From an uncultured Mycoplasmatota bacterium (GTDB taxonomy: Bacteria > Bacillota_I > Bacilli_A > RF39 > UBA660): a DNA stretch of 6,880 nt. The notes below the pieces were generated by a model. That model saw only the letters and a program-made list of their open reading frames with translations. It was not told the DNA's origin and searched no databases. The position numbers and the translations under genes are program-made. The stretch spans positions 1-6,880 of the forward strand of contig CAMJMP010000044.1 in NCBI GenBank assembly GCA_946407055.1. The letters run 5' to 3'. The first letter of the stretch is position 1, and every line of letters starts with the position of its first letter. Below are positions 1 to 5,484 of this stretch, piece by piece.

Positions 1-129
1 ACTGATGTAGTATTAACTCCAGCATCTTCAGTAATTCACTATGCTAAAAATGGTGAATTAAGGTTGATGCTCAAACTGATGTAGTATTAACTCCAGCATC
101 TTCAGTAATTCACTATGCTAAAAATGGTG
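1..129. repeat. 55-bp exact direct repeat at window edge
   Basis: Bases 1-55 and 75-129 are identical (each starts ACTGATGTAGTA and ends AAAAATGGTG), separated by 19 bases. The offset of 74 bp is not a multiple of three. The second copy lies in the reading frame of the downstream gene and encodes TDVVLTPASSVIHYAKNG. The first copy encodes the same peptide in another frame and then reaches a TAG stop at 82-84. In the downstream frame, a TGA at 54-56 blocks extension through the first copy. Copy 1 begins exactly at base 1 of the window, so its true upstream extent is unknown. A 55-bp exact overlap at an edge is what a de Bruijn assembler run at k=55 can leave behind. A real partial duplication is the alternative. 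Confidence 0.9.
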
Positions 130-638
130 CTACTGATGTTGATACAGGTTTAAAAAATACTGTACGTGTTGCTTTCGTAAAAGAAGGTCATGTTGACGTT
201 GGTGCAGCAGCTAGTGATGCTCAAGCATTAAAGATGGCTTCTGGTACTTATAATAATGCTTCAAGAAACATTATTATTTGGGAACCAAATTATGATGCAC
301 ATACAGCAGCAGGTGTTGATAATGCTGTTAACGTATATGGTAAATCTAGAGCTTCTGTAGAAGGTGGAACTTACCAAGATTATCAAGGTGTAAAAGCTGC
401 ATTTAGTGGCGTATATATTGAAAATGCTAATAGTACAAATTATTCATCATATTTCCAATCAGTTAATCCAAACATTAAGACTGTAAGTGATTTCAGTGGA
501 AATCAAACATTTGATACTTTAGAAGCTGGTGTAACTAAGTATAGAGTTTACTGGTGGGTTGAAGGTCAAGATATCGATACTGAAAACGGTGCAACTGGTA
601 AAAACATGAAATTGAACTTATCTTTTGCTATAGCTTAA
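57..638 (+). CDS. Putative surface protein, paralogue of the next gene, 5'-truncated
   Basis: The frame is open from base 57 to the TAA at 636-638 (193 residues visible). An ATG at 234 lies in the frame but is almost certainly internal: it has no Shine-Dalgarno site, and the homology to the next gene starts well upstream. Reading from base 90, LTPASSVI matches ITPASNVI of the protein at 756-1766. Further on, both share IWEPNYDxHT and, near the end, a WxEGQDxDxEN block followed by an alternating hydrophobic strand (KLNLSFAIA). The visible part contains no cysteine, no transmembrane helix and no sortase LPxTG motif; any signal/anchor helix would be in the missing N-terminus, as in the paralogue. 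The duplicated 55 bp just upstream disrupts the frame, so the gene is either misassembled here or truncated. By analogy it is probably an extracellular beta-rich protein of unknown function. It is closed by its own terminator. Confidence 0.72.
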   Translation: MKVDAQTDVVLTPASSVIHYAKNGATDVDTGLKNTVRVAFVKEGHVDVGAAASDAQALKMASGTYNNASRNIIIWEPNYDAHTAAGVDNAVNVYGKSRASVEGGTYQDYQGVKAAFSGVYIENANSTNYSSYFQSVNPNIKTVSDFSGNQTFDTLEAGVTKYRVYWWVEGQDIDTENGATGKNMKLNLSFAIA

Positions 639-652
639 TTATATAAATTAAT

Positions 653-677
653 AAAGAACTCGAAAGAGTTCTTTTTT
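653..677 (+). terminator. Rho-independent terminator after first surface-protein gene
   Basis: A perfect 9-bp stem AAAGAACTC / GAGTTCTTT closes a GAAA tetraloop (662-665) and runs into a tract of six T (672-677). It starts 14 bases after the stop codon and separates the two paralogous genes into different transcripts. Confidence 0.92.
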
Positions 678-702
678 ATGTGTATAGTGAATTAGGTTTT
701 TC

Positions 703-731
703 TTTTATATAGATGGTAAATATTGTATACT
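703..731 (+). promoter_or_regulatory. Weak candidate promoter for the second surface-protein gene
   Basis: TATACT at 726-731 matches the sigma-A -10 box at five of six positions. The hexamer 17 bp upstream (TTTTAT, 703-708) is a poor -35. A start point near 738 would give a leader of about 18 bases including the AGGTGA ribosome-binding site. The preceding terminator means a promoter is needed somewhere in 678-740, and this is the best candidate I can see. Confidence 0.4.
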
Positions 732-755
732 AATAGTAGGATAATAGGTGATATT

Positions 756-1766
756 ATGGCTAAAAATACTAATAAAAAGAAGAAAAAAGCGAGTAATGAA
801 AAGAAGAAAAGAACTTTTTGGTTAGTACTTCTTTTGTTATTCTTCATTGTTTTATGTACAAGTGCTACTTATGCATGGTTCTCTTCTAATAAAAGAGCAA
901 CTATTGATGCAATGGATATAAATGTTGCTACTGTTTCAGGTATTCAAGTATCTGTAGATGGTATTAACTGGAAGAATGAAGTAACTAAAGATGAGATAGT
1001 AAATGCTTTTAAAACTTATCCAAGTGCTACTAATCAGTTACCAGAAACGTTAGCTGGTTGTTCTACGGATGGATCAGTTGGAAATGGTAAATTAAATATG
1101 TATTATGGTGTTACTAGAGAACGTGATGAAACATTCTATTTAACTACATCTTTACAAGAAGAAATTAACTGTGTTGGTGATGAAGAGTGTCAAGGAAAGC
1201 ATTATATTGCATTTGATTTATTCTTCTTAGTAACAGTTCCAACTACATTAGTTATTACACCTGCATCTAACGTAATAAATAGAGGCGATTATGATGATGG
1301 TGGTCAAAATAGTGCGAGAATTGGTTTTGTTATTTTAGGTACTGTAGCAGATACTGCTACTGGTGCTACTGCACAAAATTTAAGAAATGCTACTGGAAGT
1401 TATATTTGGGAACCAAATTATGATATGCATACAGATTATGGTGTTAGAAATGCTTTAGCAACTTATGGTATTTCAACTTCACAAACTGGTGGAGCTAGAA
1501 TCCCATATCGTGGTGTTAATCAAGAGATTACAGGAATAGGGGTACCAATTAATCAAACTCATAATAGTCCTTATTTCTCACCAGTTACACCACAAGTTGC
1601 AACAGTTAAAGGATTTGCAACTGATCAAGTGTTAACAAGTATACCTAGAGGTATTACAAAGATGAGAATTTATCTATGGTTAGAGGGTCAAGATGTTGAC
1701 TTAGAAAACAATGCAGCCATGGGTAAATTACAATTCAATTTAGAATTAGCTGTAGCTGATAGATAA
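756..1766 (+). CDS. Membrane-anchored putative surface protein (ATYAWFS signal type), unknown function
   Basis: The start is ATG 756, preceded by AGGTGA at 746-751 (4-base spacing). An in-frame TTG at 723 lacks such a site and would only add 11 polar residues. The product has 336 residues. Residues 2-20 are very lysine-rich (cytoplasmic tail), residues 21-38 form one hydrophobic helix, and TSATYAWFSSN follows at 35-45. This resembles the end of the signal peptides of TasA/camelysin-like proteins, which often read TxAYFSD, but the similarity is short. The rest (about 46-336) looks extracellular and beta-rich. It contains three cysteines (102, 139, 145) that could form a disulfide, the motif IWEPNYDMHT at 217-226, and WLEGQDVDLEN at 308-318. 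There is no LPxTG and no second membrane helix, so it is either N-terminally anchored or released by cleavage. No sipW-like peptidase gene is in the window. It is a paralogue of the truncated gene before it. Function is unknown; a fibre subunit or adhesin is possible but unproven. Confidence 0.88.
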   Translation: MAKNTNKKKKKASNEKKKRTFWLVLLLLFFIVLCTSATYAWFSSNKRATIDAMDINVATVSGIQVSVDGINWKNEVTKDEIVNAFKTYPSATNQLPETLAGCSTDGSVGNGKLNMYYGVTRERDETFYLTTSLQEEINCVGDEECQGKHYIAFDLFFLVTVPTTLVITPASNVINRGDYDDGGQNSARIGFVILGTVADTATGATAQNLRNATGSYIWEPNYDMHTDYGVRNALATYGISTSQTGGARIPYRGVNQEITGIGVPINQTHNSPYFSPVTPQVATVKGFATDQVLTSIPRGITKMRIYLWLEGQDVDLENNAAMGKLQFNLELAVADR

Positions 1767-1800
1767 GAATATTAACTTGATGTTAATATTCTTTATTTTT
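1765..1800 (+). terminator. Rho-independent terminator after second surface-protein gene
   Basis: A perfect 12-bp stem (AAGAATATTAAC at 1765-1776 with GTTAATATTCTT at 1782-1793) closes a five-base loop TTGAT and is followed by TATTTTT. The stem begins inside the TAA stop codon (1764-1766). The next promoter's -35 starts two bases after the T-tract. Confidence 0.92.
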
Positions 1801-1801
1801 G

Positions 1802-1831
1802 TTGACAAGTGTAATTTATACACATTATAAT
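1802..1831 (+). promoter_or_regulatory. Consensus sigma-A promoter of the Nudix-regulator operon
   Basis: TTGACA at 1802-1807 and TATAAT at 1826-1831 both match the sigma-A consensus perfectly, with an 18-bp spacer. Transcription should start near 1838, giving a leader of about 17 bases with the ribosome-binding site AGGGAGA at 1840-1846 before ATG 1855. It is the only promoter in the window with both boxes perfect, so it is expected to be strong unless repressed. Confidence 0.9.
1809..1823 (+). promoter_or_regulatory. Candidate operator palindrome inside the promoter spacer
   Basis: GTGTA (1809-1813), ATTTA, TACAC (1819-1823) is a perfect 5-bp inverted repeat with a five-base centre, lying wholly between the -35 and -10 boxes. 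A dimeric winged-helix repressor bound here would block RNA polymerase. The first gene of the operon encodes a protein of that type, so autoregulation is a natural inference. That the site is bound is inferred from position and symmetry only; a 5-bp palindrome in AT-rich DNA could be chance. Confidence 0.55.
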
Positions 1832-1854
1832 TAAAATGTAGGGAGAGTGATAGC

Positions 1855-2529
1855 ATGGATGTAAAAAACAAATTATATAAAAATCAAGGTATTCATGTTA
1901 TAACTGCTTTGTTTACAGTAGAACAGGGAGTTACTAAAGTATTATTAATTAAAAGAAAAAATGAACCTTTTTTAGGTGATTGGGTATTAACTGGTGGAGC
2001 GCTTTACAATAATGAAGATTTAGAGGAAGGTGCTTTAAGAGAGTTAGAAGAAAAGACTGGTATTACTGGTGTAGAAATCAAGCAATTTAAAGCTTTTGGT
2101 AAGGTACATAGAAGTCCTATCATGAGAATGGTTGCTGTTGGTTTTGTAGGTATTATTGATTCTAAGAGAGTTAATTTACTTAGAGAAACTAAGAATACTT
2201 CTAATGCTGATTGGTTCCCAATCAATAAGATTCCACCATTGGGGTTTGATCATGAAGAAATATTACATGATGCTTTATTAGAATTACAAAAACAAATCGT
2301 TAAGAGTAATATCTTGAAGAGTTTATTCCCAGATGGTGTAACGATACCTGAGTTACAAAAGACTTATGAAGCAATCTTAAATAAGAAATTTGATAGAAGA
2401 AATTTCCGTAAGAAGATGCTTAATTTAGACTTGATTGAAGATACTAATACAAGTGATAAGTTTGTAGGTCATAAACCTGCTAAGGTATATAAGTTTAAGA
2501 ATAAAATTGAAGATAAAGATATATTTTAA
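1855..2529 (+). CDS. NrtR-like Nudix/winged-helix transcriptional regulator
   Basis: This 224-residue protein has a Nudix domain at about residues 12-148 and a C-terminal winged helix-turn-helix at about 152-215, the architecture of the NrtR family. Family hallmarks are WFPINKIPPLGFDHEEIL (120-137) closing the Nudix part and FDRRNFRKKML followed by KPAKVYKF in the DNA-binding part. The Nudix box spans 48-70. It keeps G48, E54, R62, E63 and E66, but the last glutamate of the REUxEExGU signature is K67, so one expected metal ligand is missing. The usual PGG before the box reads TGG. In this family the Nudix domain often senses a nucleotide-type ligand (ADP-ribose in NAD-controlling NrtR) rather than acting as an efficient hydrolase, and the altered box fits a sensor role. 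It is first in an operon whose promoter carries a palindrome, so it probably represses itself and the two enzymes after it. No NAD-biosynthesis gene is nearby, so the ligand and the name NrtR cannot be asserted. Confidence 0.87.
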   Translation: MDVKNKLYKNQGIHVITALFTVEQGVTKVLLIKRKNEPFLGDWVLTGGALYNNEDLEEGALRELEEKTGITGVEIKQFKAFGKVHRSPIMRMVAVGFVGIIDSKRVNLLRETKNTSNADWFPINKIPPLGFDHEEILHDALLELQKQIVKSNILKSLFPDGVTIPELQKTYEAILNKKFDRRNFRKKMLNLDLIEDTNTSDKFVGHKPAKVYKFKNKIEDKDIF

Positions 2530-2565
2530 ATATGTCTTTACTTAACATGATAAGAGGTGACGTAA

Positions 2566-3117
2566 GTGGTTTATCTAATGCGACATGGACAAGACGATGA
2601 ATCATATGTTGGTGGCTGGAGTGATGTATCTTTAATACCTGAAGGAGAACAACAAGTAATTGAATCTGCCGAATGGATTAGAGATAATTTAAATATAAAA
2701 AAGATCTATTGTAGTGATGTTAATAGAGCAATGGAAACAGCTAAGATAGTTAGTAAAATAATTGGTGTTAATTATGAAGACACACATATGTTAAGAGAAC
2801 AAAATAAAGGTATCTTAAATGGAATGTTAAGAACAGAAGCAGATAAGGTACTGCCAGGATATAAAAAGAGAGACGTCGACTATAGATATCCTGAAGGTGA
2901 ATCTTTAAAAATGTTATATGGTAGAGTAAAAAAAGTGTTAGAAACTTATGAATTTGAAGATGATGTATTATTTATTACTCATAGAGGTGTAATAAATATG
3001 ATTTATTATATAAGTAATGATATAGAGTTAGATATGAATAAGAAGAGATTTGGTGTAGAACCAGCTTCTATTCATGAATATGATTATAGGAATAAAAAGA
3101 TTAGGCGAATAAAGTGA
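2566..3117 (+). CDS. Histidine phosphatase family protein (phosphoglycerate-mutase-like)
   Basis: The start is GTG 2566, preceded by AAGAGGTGA at 2552-2560 with five-base spacing. The ATG at 2578 would remove the first beta strand and begin directly at the catalytic motif, so it is rejected. The 183-residue protein has the expected catalytic set of the branch: RHG at 6-8 with nucleophile H7, R54 in the SDVNRAMETA segment, the acid E78 in LREQNKG, and the second histidine H139 in FITHRGV. This is the small cytosolic phosphatase type (as in CobC, PhoE-like and related enzymes), acting through a phosphohistidine intermediate. Substrate cannot be read from the sequence. It lies 36 bases after the Nudix regulator and 30 bases before a thymidine-kinase homologue without any terminator, so it is co-transcribed. 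That context hints at a nucleotide or sugar-phosphate substrate; no cobalamin genes are present to support CobC. Confidence 0.88.
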   Translation: MVYLMRHGQDDESYVGGWSDVSLIPEGEQQVIESAEWIRDNLNIKKIYCSDVNRAMETAKIVSKIIGVNYEDTHMLREQNKGILNGMLRTEADKVLPGYKKRDVDYRYPEGESLKMLYGRVKKVLETYEFEDDVLFITHRGVINMIYYISNDIELDMNKKRFGVEPASIHEYDYRNKKIRRIK

Positions 3118-3147
3118 AATTTTTTGGTAAGAGGTAGAGTTTAAATC

Positions 3148-3723
3148 ATGATAAAGACATTCGTAGGACCAATGCATAGTTCAAAAACAGCTTCGTTATT
3201 GGTTACATATAATAAAATATGGAATAAAAAGCATATAAAGTGCTTTAAGCCTAAAAAGGATACTAGAGATCCTGGTGTATTAAAATCAAAGGATCTTGAA
3301 GAAACAGTACCAGCTATAGGTATTGAGAATTTATCAGAATTATTGGATCATGTAGATGATGATACAAGAATTATATTTATTGATGAAATACAATGGCTAG
3401 AAGGAGACGTTGGTGTCTTAAACTATTTATCCATTGTTAAAGATATTGATATTTATGCAGCAGGATTAAATATGACAAGTGAACAACAACCTTTTGGTAT
3501 CACACCATATGTACTTGCTATTAGTGATGAAGTTATTAATATTAAAGCTAGTTGTATGGATTGTGGTAGGGATGCCCCTTTAACATATTATGAAGGTAAG
3601 AAGGATGTTGACACTATAGTTGGTAATGCCGGTTATGTATCTTTGTGCCCTAAATGCTTGAAAAAAAGGGAAAATGAAGATAGTTTAAAGTTAAGATTTT
3701 TAAAGAAGAATAATCAAGAGTGA
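3148..3723 (+). CDS. Divergent type II thymidine kinase homologue
   Basis: The 191-residue length is normal for type II (TK1-like) thymidine kinases, which phosphorylate thymidine to dTMP with ATP. The P-loop is GPMHSSKT at 7-14 (usual form GPMFSGKT) with K13 conserved. KPKKDTR at 34-40 and the Walker B/catalytic segment FIDEIQWL at 77-84, with E80 as the likely base, are present. The zinc ribbon is complete: CMDC at 136-139 and CPKC at 167-170, with the lasso segment GNAGYVSLC keeping Y163. Unusual is the stretch GLNMTSEQQPFG (106-117): bacterial enzymes usually have GLDxDFRGxPFG, and the aromatic residue near the base is serine here. Substrate preference may therefore differ, and I do not use the name tdk firmly. 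The Shine-Dalgarno (AAGAGG at 3129-3134) is 13 bases from ATG, longer than at the other genes, so translation may be weaker. It is the last gene of the operon. Confidence 0.85.
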   Translation: MIKTFVGPMHSSKTASLLVTYNKIWNKKHIKCFKPKKDTRDPGVLKSKDLEETVPAIGIENLSELLDHVDDDTRIIFIDEIQWLEGDVGVLNYLSIVKDIDIYAAGLNMTSEQQPFGITPYVLAISDEVINIKASCMDCGRDAPLTYYEGKKDVDTIVGNAGYVSLCPKCLKKRENEDSLKLRFLKKNNQE

Positions 3724-3734
3724 TTATTCTTTTT
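3706..3734 (+). terminator. Terminator overlapping the stop codon of the kinase gene
   Basis: A perfect 11-bp stem (AAGAATAATCA at 3706-3716, TGATTATTCTT at 3721-3731) closes the loop AGAG and ends in a short T run to 3734. The TGA stop codon (3721-3723) is the first part of the right arm, so the left arm encodes the last residues of the protein. The stem has few G-C pairs and the T-tract is short, so termination may be partial. Confidence 0.8.
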
Positions 3735-3744
3735 ATATATAATG

Positions 3745-3753
3745 TGGTATAAT
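3745..3753 (+). promoter_or_regulatory. Extended -10 promoter of the flippase gene
   Basis: TGGTATAAT contains a perfect -10 (3748-3753) preceded by the TGn extension. No good -35 is visible 16-18 bp upstream, which is usual for extended -10 promoters. The start point would be near 3760, giving a leader of about 19 bases holding the ribosome-binding site. The same nine bases recur at 6138-6146. Confidence 0.72.
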
Positions 3754-3778
3754 TTAAGGAGTTAAAGAGGTGAACTCG

Positions 3779-5416
3779 ATGAAGAAAAGTTCATTTGTAG
3801 AAGGAACAGTTATTGCAACATTAGCAATCATTATTACAAAGATAATGGGTATGTTGTATGTTATTCCTTTTTATGCAATTGTAGGTGTACAAGGTAGTGC
3901 TTTGTATGCATACGCTTATAGTATTTATAATATCTTTTTAGATATATCTACAGCAGGTTTACCAATTGCAATTAGTAAGATAATTAATGAATATAATACA
4001 TTGGGTAAGATGGATGCTAAGATAAGGGCTTACCATATAGGTAAGAGAGTTATGGTATTCTTAGCAGTATTTATCTTTGTGGTATTATTTGCTTTTGCTC
4101 CACAGATAGCAACTATTTTGATTGGAGATATGAAGGGTGGTAATACGATACAAGATGTATCGTTTGCAATTAGGTGTGTATCTTTTGCAATATTGGTAGT
4201 ACCATTCTTAAGTGTTGAGAAAGGATTCTTACAAGGTCATAAGATCATTAGTGTAAGTAGTTTCAGTCAAGTAATAGAACAAATATTTAGAATAGCTATT
4301 ATATTATTAGGTTCTTATTTAACTATTAAAGTATTTGGGGGAACTGTAACATTAGCAGTAGGTATTTCTGTTTTTGGAGCATTTGCTTCAGGAGTACTTG
4401 CTTATGCATATGTACGATATAAAGTATTAAAGAATAAAAAAGAATTGGGTTTTGAAACCAAACAACATGATGATGTAAGTAATAAAGAAATTGTTAAGAA
4501 AATATTTAGTTATGCTATACCATTTATCATTATTAATATTGTAAGTAGTTGTTATAGTTTTACAGATATGACATTGATTTTAAGGACTTTAAATCATTTG
4601 AAGTTAGAAACTAAAACAATTGAATTTGCAACAGGTGCAGTTGCTACATGGGCACCAAAGATCAATATGATTATTGCATCTATTGCAATGGGAATGAGTA
4701 CAAGTTTTATACCAACAATGGTAAGTGCTTATACATTAAATGATTGGGATGAAGTTAATAACAAGTTTAATCAAGCAATTCAGATGTTATTATTTATATC
4801 TATTCCAATGACTATAGGTATATGTTTCTTAAGTCAATCTATATGGAGTGTTTTCTATGGTCATAATGTATATGGTGGTTATATATTAGCTTTAAATATA
4901 TGGACTGGTTTATGTATTAATATTTATATGATTACATCATCTGCATTACAAGGATTAAATAAATTTAAATTAGTTTATTTATCAACAATAACTGGTTTTG
5001 TTACTAATGCATTATTAGATGTACCTTTAATACTTTTATATAGTAAGATTGGTATACCACCATTCTTAGGAGCTGTAACAGCAAGTATTATTGGTTATAG
5101 TTTAAGTATTTTAATTGCATTAGTATCTTTGAAGAAAGATTGTAAATTAAAATATAGAGATACATTTAATACATTAATGAAATTGTTAGTACCAAACTTA
5201 TTGATGATATTAGTACTAGTAGGTTTAAAATTTGTATTACCATTGAATCTTGATAGTAGAGTTTCTTGTTTAATATATATTACTATTAATGCATTAGTTG
5301 GTGGAATAATTTATGCAATTGTTTCATTTAAGATGGGTTTAGTAACAAAGGTATTAGGTAAGAGTACAACTAATAAAATACTTAGAAAGATTAGTTTTGG
5401 TAAGTTAAGTGTTTAA
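3779..5416 (+). CDS. murJ: YtgP/MurJ-type lipid II flippase (MOP superfamily)
   Basis: The start is taken as ATG 3779, because AAAGAGGTGA (3764-3773) sits five bases before it. The in-frame GTG at 3770 is itself part of that ribosome-binding site and cannot be the main start. The 545-residue product is a polytopic membrane protein with many hydrophobic helices throughout, the size and layout of MOP-superfamily exporters (around 14 helices; I did not count them by prediction). The N-terminal segment reading KIMGMLYVIPFYAIVG (21-36) is characteristic of the YtgP branch, whose B. subtilis member flips the peptidoglycan precursor lipid II. FLQGHKIISVSSFSQVIEQIFRI at 150-172 is the usual loop of the SpoVB/YtgP group (shown here as positions; key residues Q152, G153, Q164, E168, R171). 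A SpoVB-like or other polysaccharide flippase cannot be fully excluded. It has its own promoter and is followed by a strong hairpin. Confidence 0.84.
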   Translation: MKKSSFVEGTVIATLAIIITKIMGMLYVIPFYAIVGVQGSALYAYAYSIYNIFLDISTAGLPIAISKIINEYNTLGKMDAKIRAYHIGKRVMVFLAVFIFVVLFAFAPQIATILIGDMKGGNTIQDVSFAIRCVSFAILVVPFLSVEKGFLQGHKIISVSSFSQVIEQIFRIAIILLGSYLTIKVFGGTVTLAVGISVFGAFASGVLAYAYVRYKVLKNKKELGFETKQHDDVSNKEIVKKIFSYAIPFIIINIVSSCYSFTDMTLILRTLNHLKLETKTIEFATGAVATWAPKINMIIASIAMGMSTSFIPTMVSAYTLNDWDEVNNKFNQAIQMLLFISIPMTIGICFLSQSIWSVFYGHNVYGGYILALNIWTGLCINIYMITSSALQGLNKFKLVYLSTITGFVTNALLDVPLILLYSKIGIPPFLGAVTASIIGYSLSILIALVSLKKDCKLKYRDTFNTLMKLLVPNLLMILVLVGLKFVLPLNLDSRVSCLIYITINALVGGIIYAIVSFKMGLVTKVLGKSTTNKILRKISFGKLSV

Positions 5417-5419
5417 TTG

Positions 5420-5470
5420 AATAGATTATTTAGATTGACTTGTAAGTTAATATTAGATAATCTATTTTTT
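5420..5470 (+). terminator. Long hairpin terminator between the flippase gene and trmB
   Basis: AATAGATTATTTA (5420-5432) pairs with TAGATAATCTATT (5454-5466) with one G-U pair. An inner stem TTGACTT/AAGTTAA (5435-5450) extends it after a small asymmetric bulge, and the structure runs into six T (5465-5470). It begins three bases after the stop codon and ends two bases before the trmB ribosome-binding site. Confidence 0.82.
5435..5461 (+). promoter_or_regulatory. Possible trmB promoter embedded in the hairpin
   Basis: TTGACT (5435-5440, five of six to the -35 consensus) and GATAAT (5456-5461, five of six to the -10) are separated by 15 bp, shorter than the optimum of 17. No other place for a promoter exists between the terminator and the trmB ribosome-binding site. 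The call is tentative: the boxes could be a by-product of AT-rich hairpin sequence. Confidence 0.35.
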
Positions 5471-5484
5471 GTAGGTGAGAAATT

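Noticed and set aside
1..129. CRISPR array or tandem satellite at the window start
   Set aside because: There are only two copies, the repeat is protein-coding in the gene frame, and no further units or spacers follow.
234..638. Taking ATG 234 as the start of the first surface-protein gene
   Set aside because: There is no Shine-Dalgarno site, and homology to the paralogue continues in frame upstream to about base 90, so the methionine is internal.
723..755. TTG 723 as the start of the second surface-protein gene
   Set aside because: It overlaps the candidate -10 box and lacks a ribosome-binding site, whereas ATG 756 has AGGTGA at the right distance.
2004..2225. Open frame of 73 codons on the minus strand
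   Set aside because: It lies entirely inside the well-supported Nudix regulator gene on the other strand and shows no recognisable motif; it is a shadow frame.
2532..2600. Short + strand frame beginning ATGTCTTTACTT between the regulator and the phosphatase
   Set aside because: It has no ribosome-binding site, is only about 22 codons long, and overlaps the phosphatase start in another frame.
2566..3117. Naming the histidine phosphatase cobC or a glycolytic phosphoglycerate mutase
   Set aside because: At 183 residues it is shorter than the usual glycolytic dPGM, and no cobalamin gene is nearby; only the family can be supported.
3770..3778. GTG 3770 as the start of the flippase gene
   Set aside because: The codon is part of the ribosome-binding site AAAGAGGTGA that serves ATG 3779.
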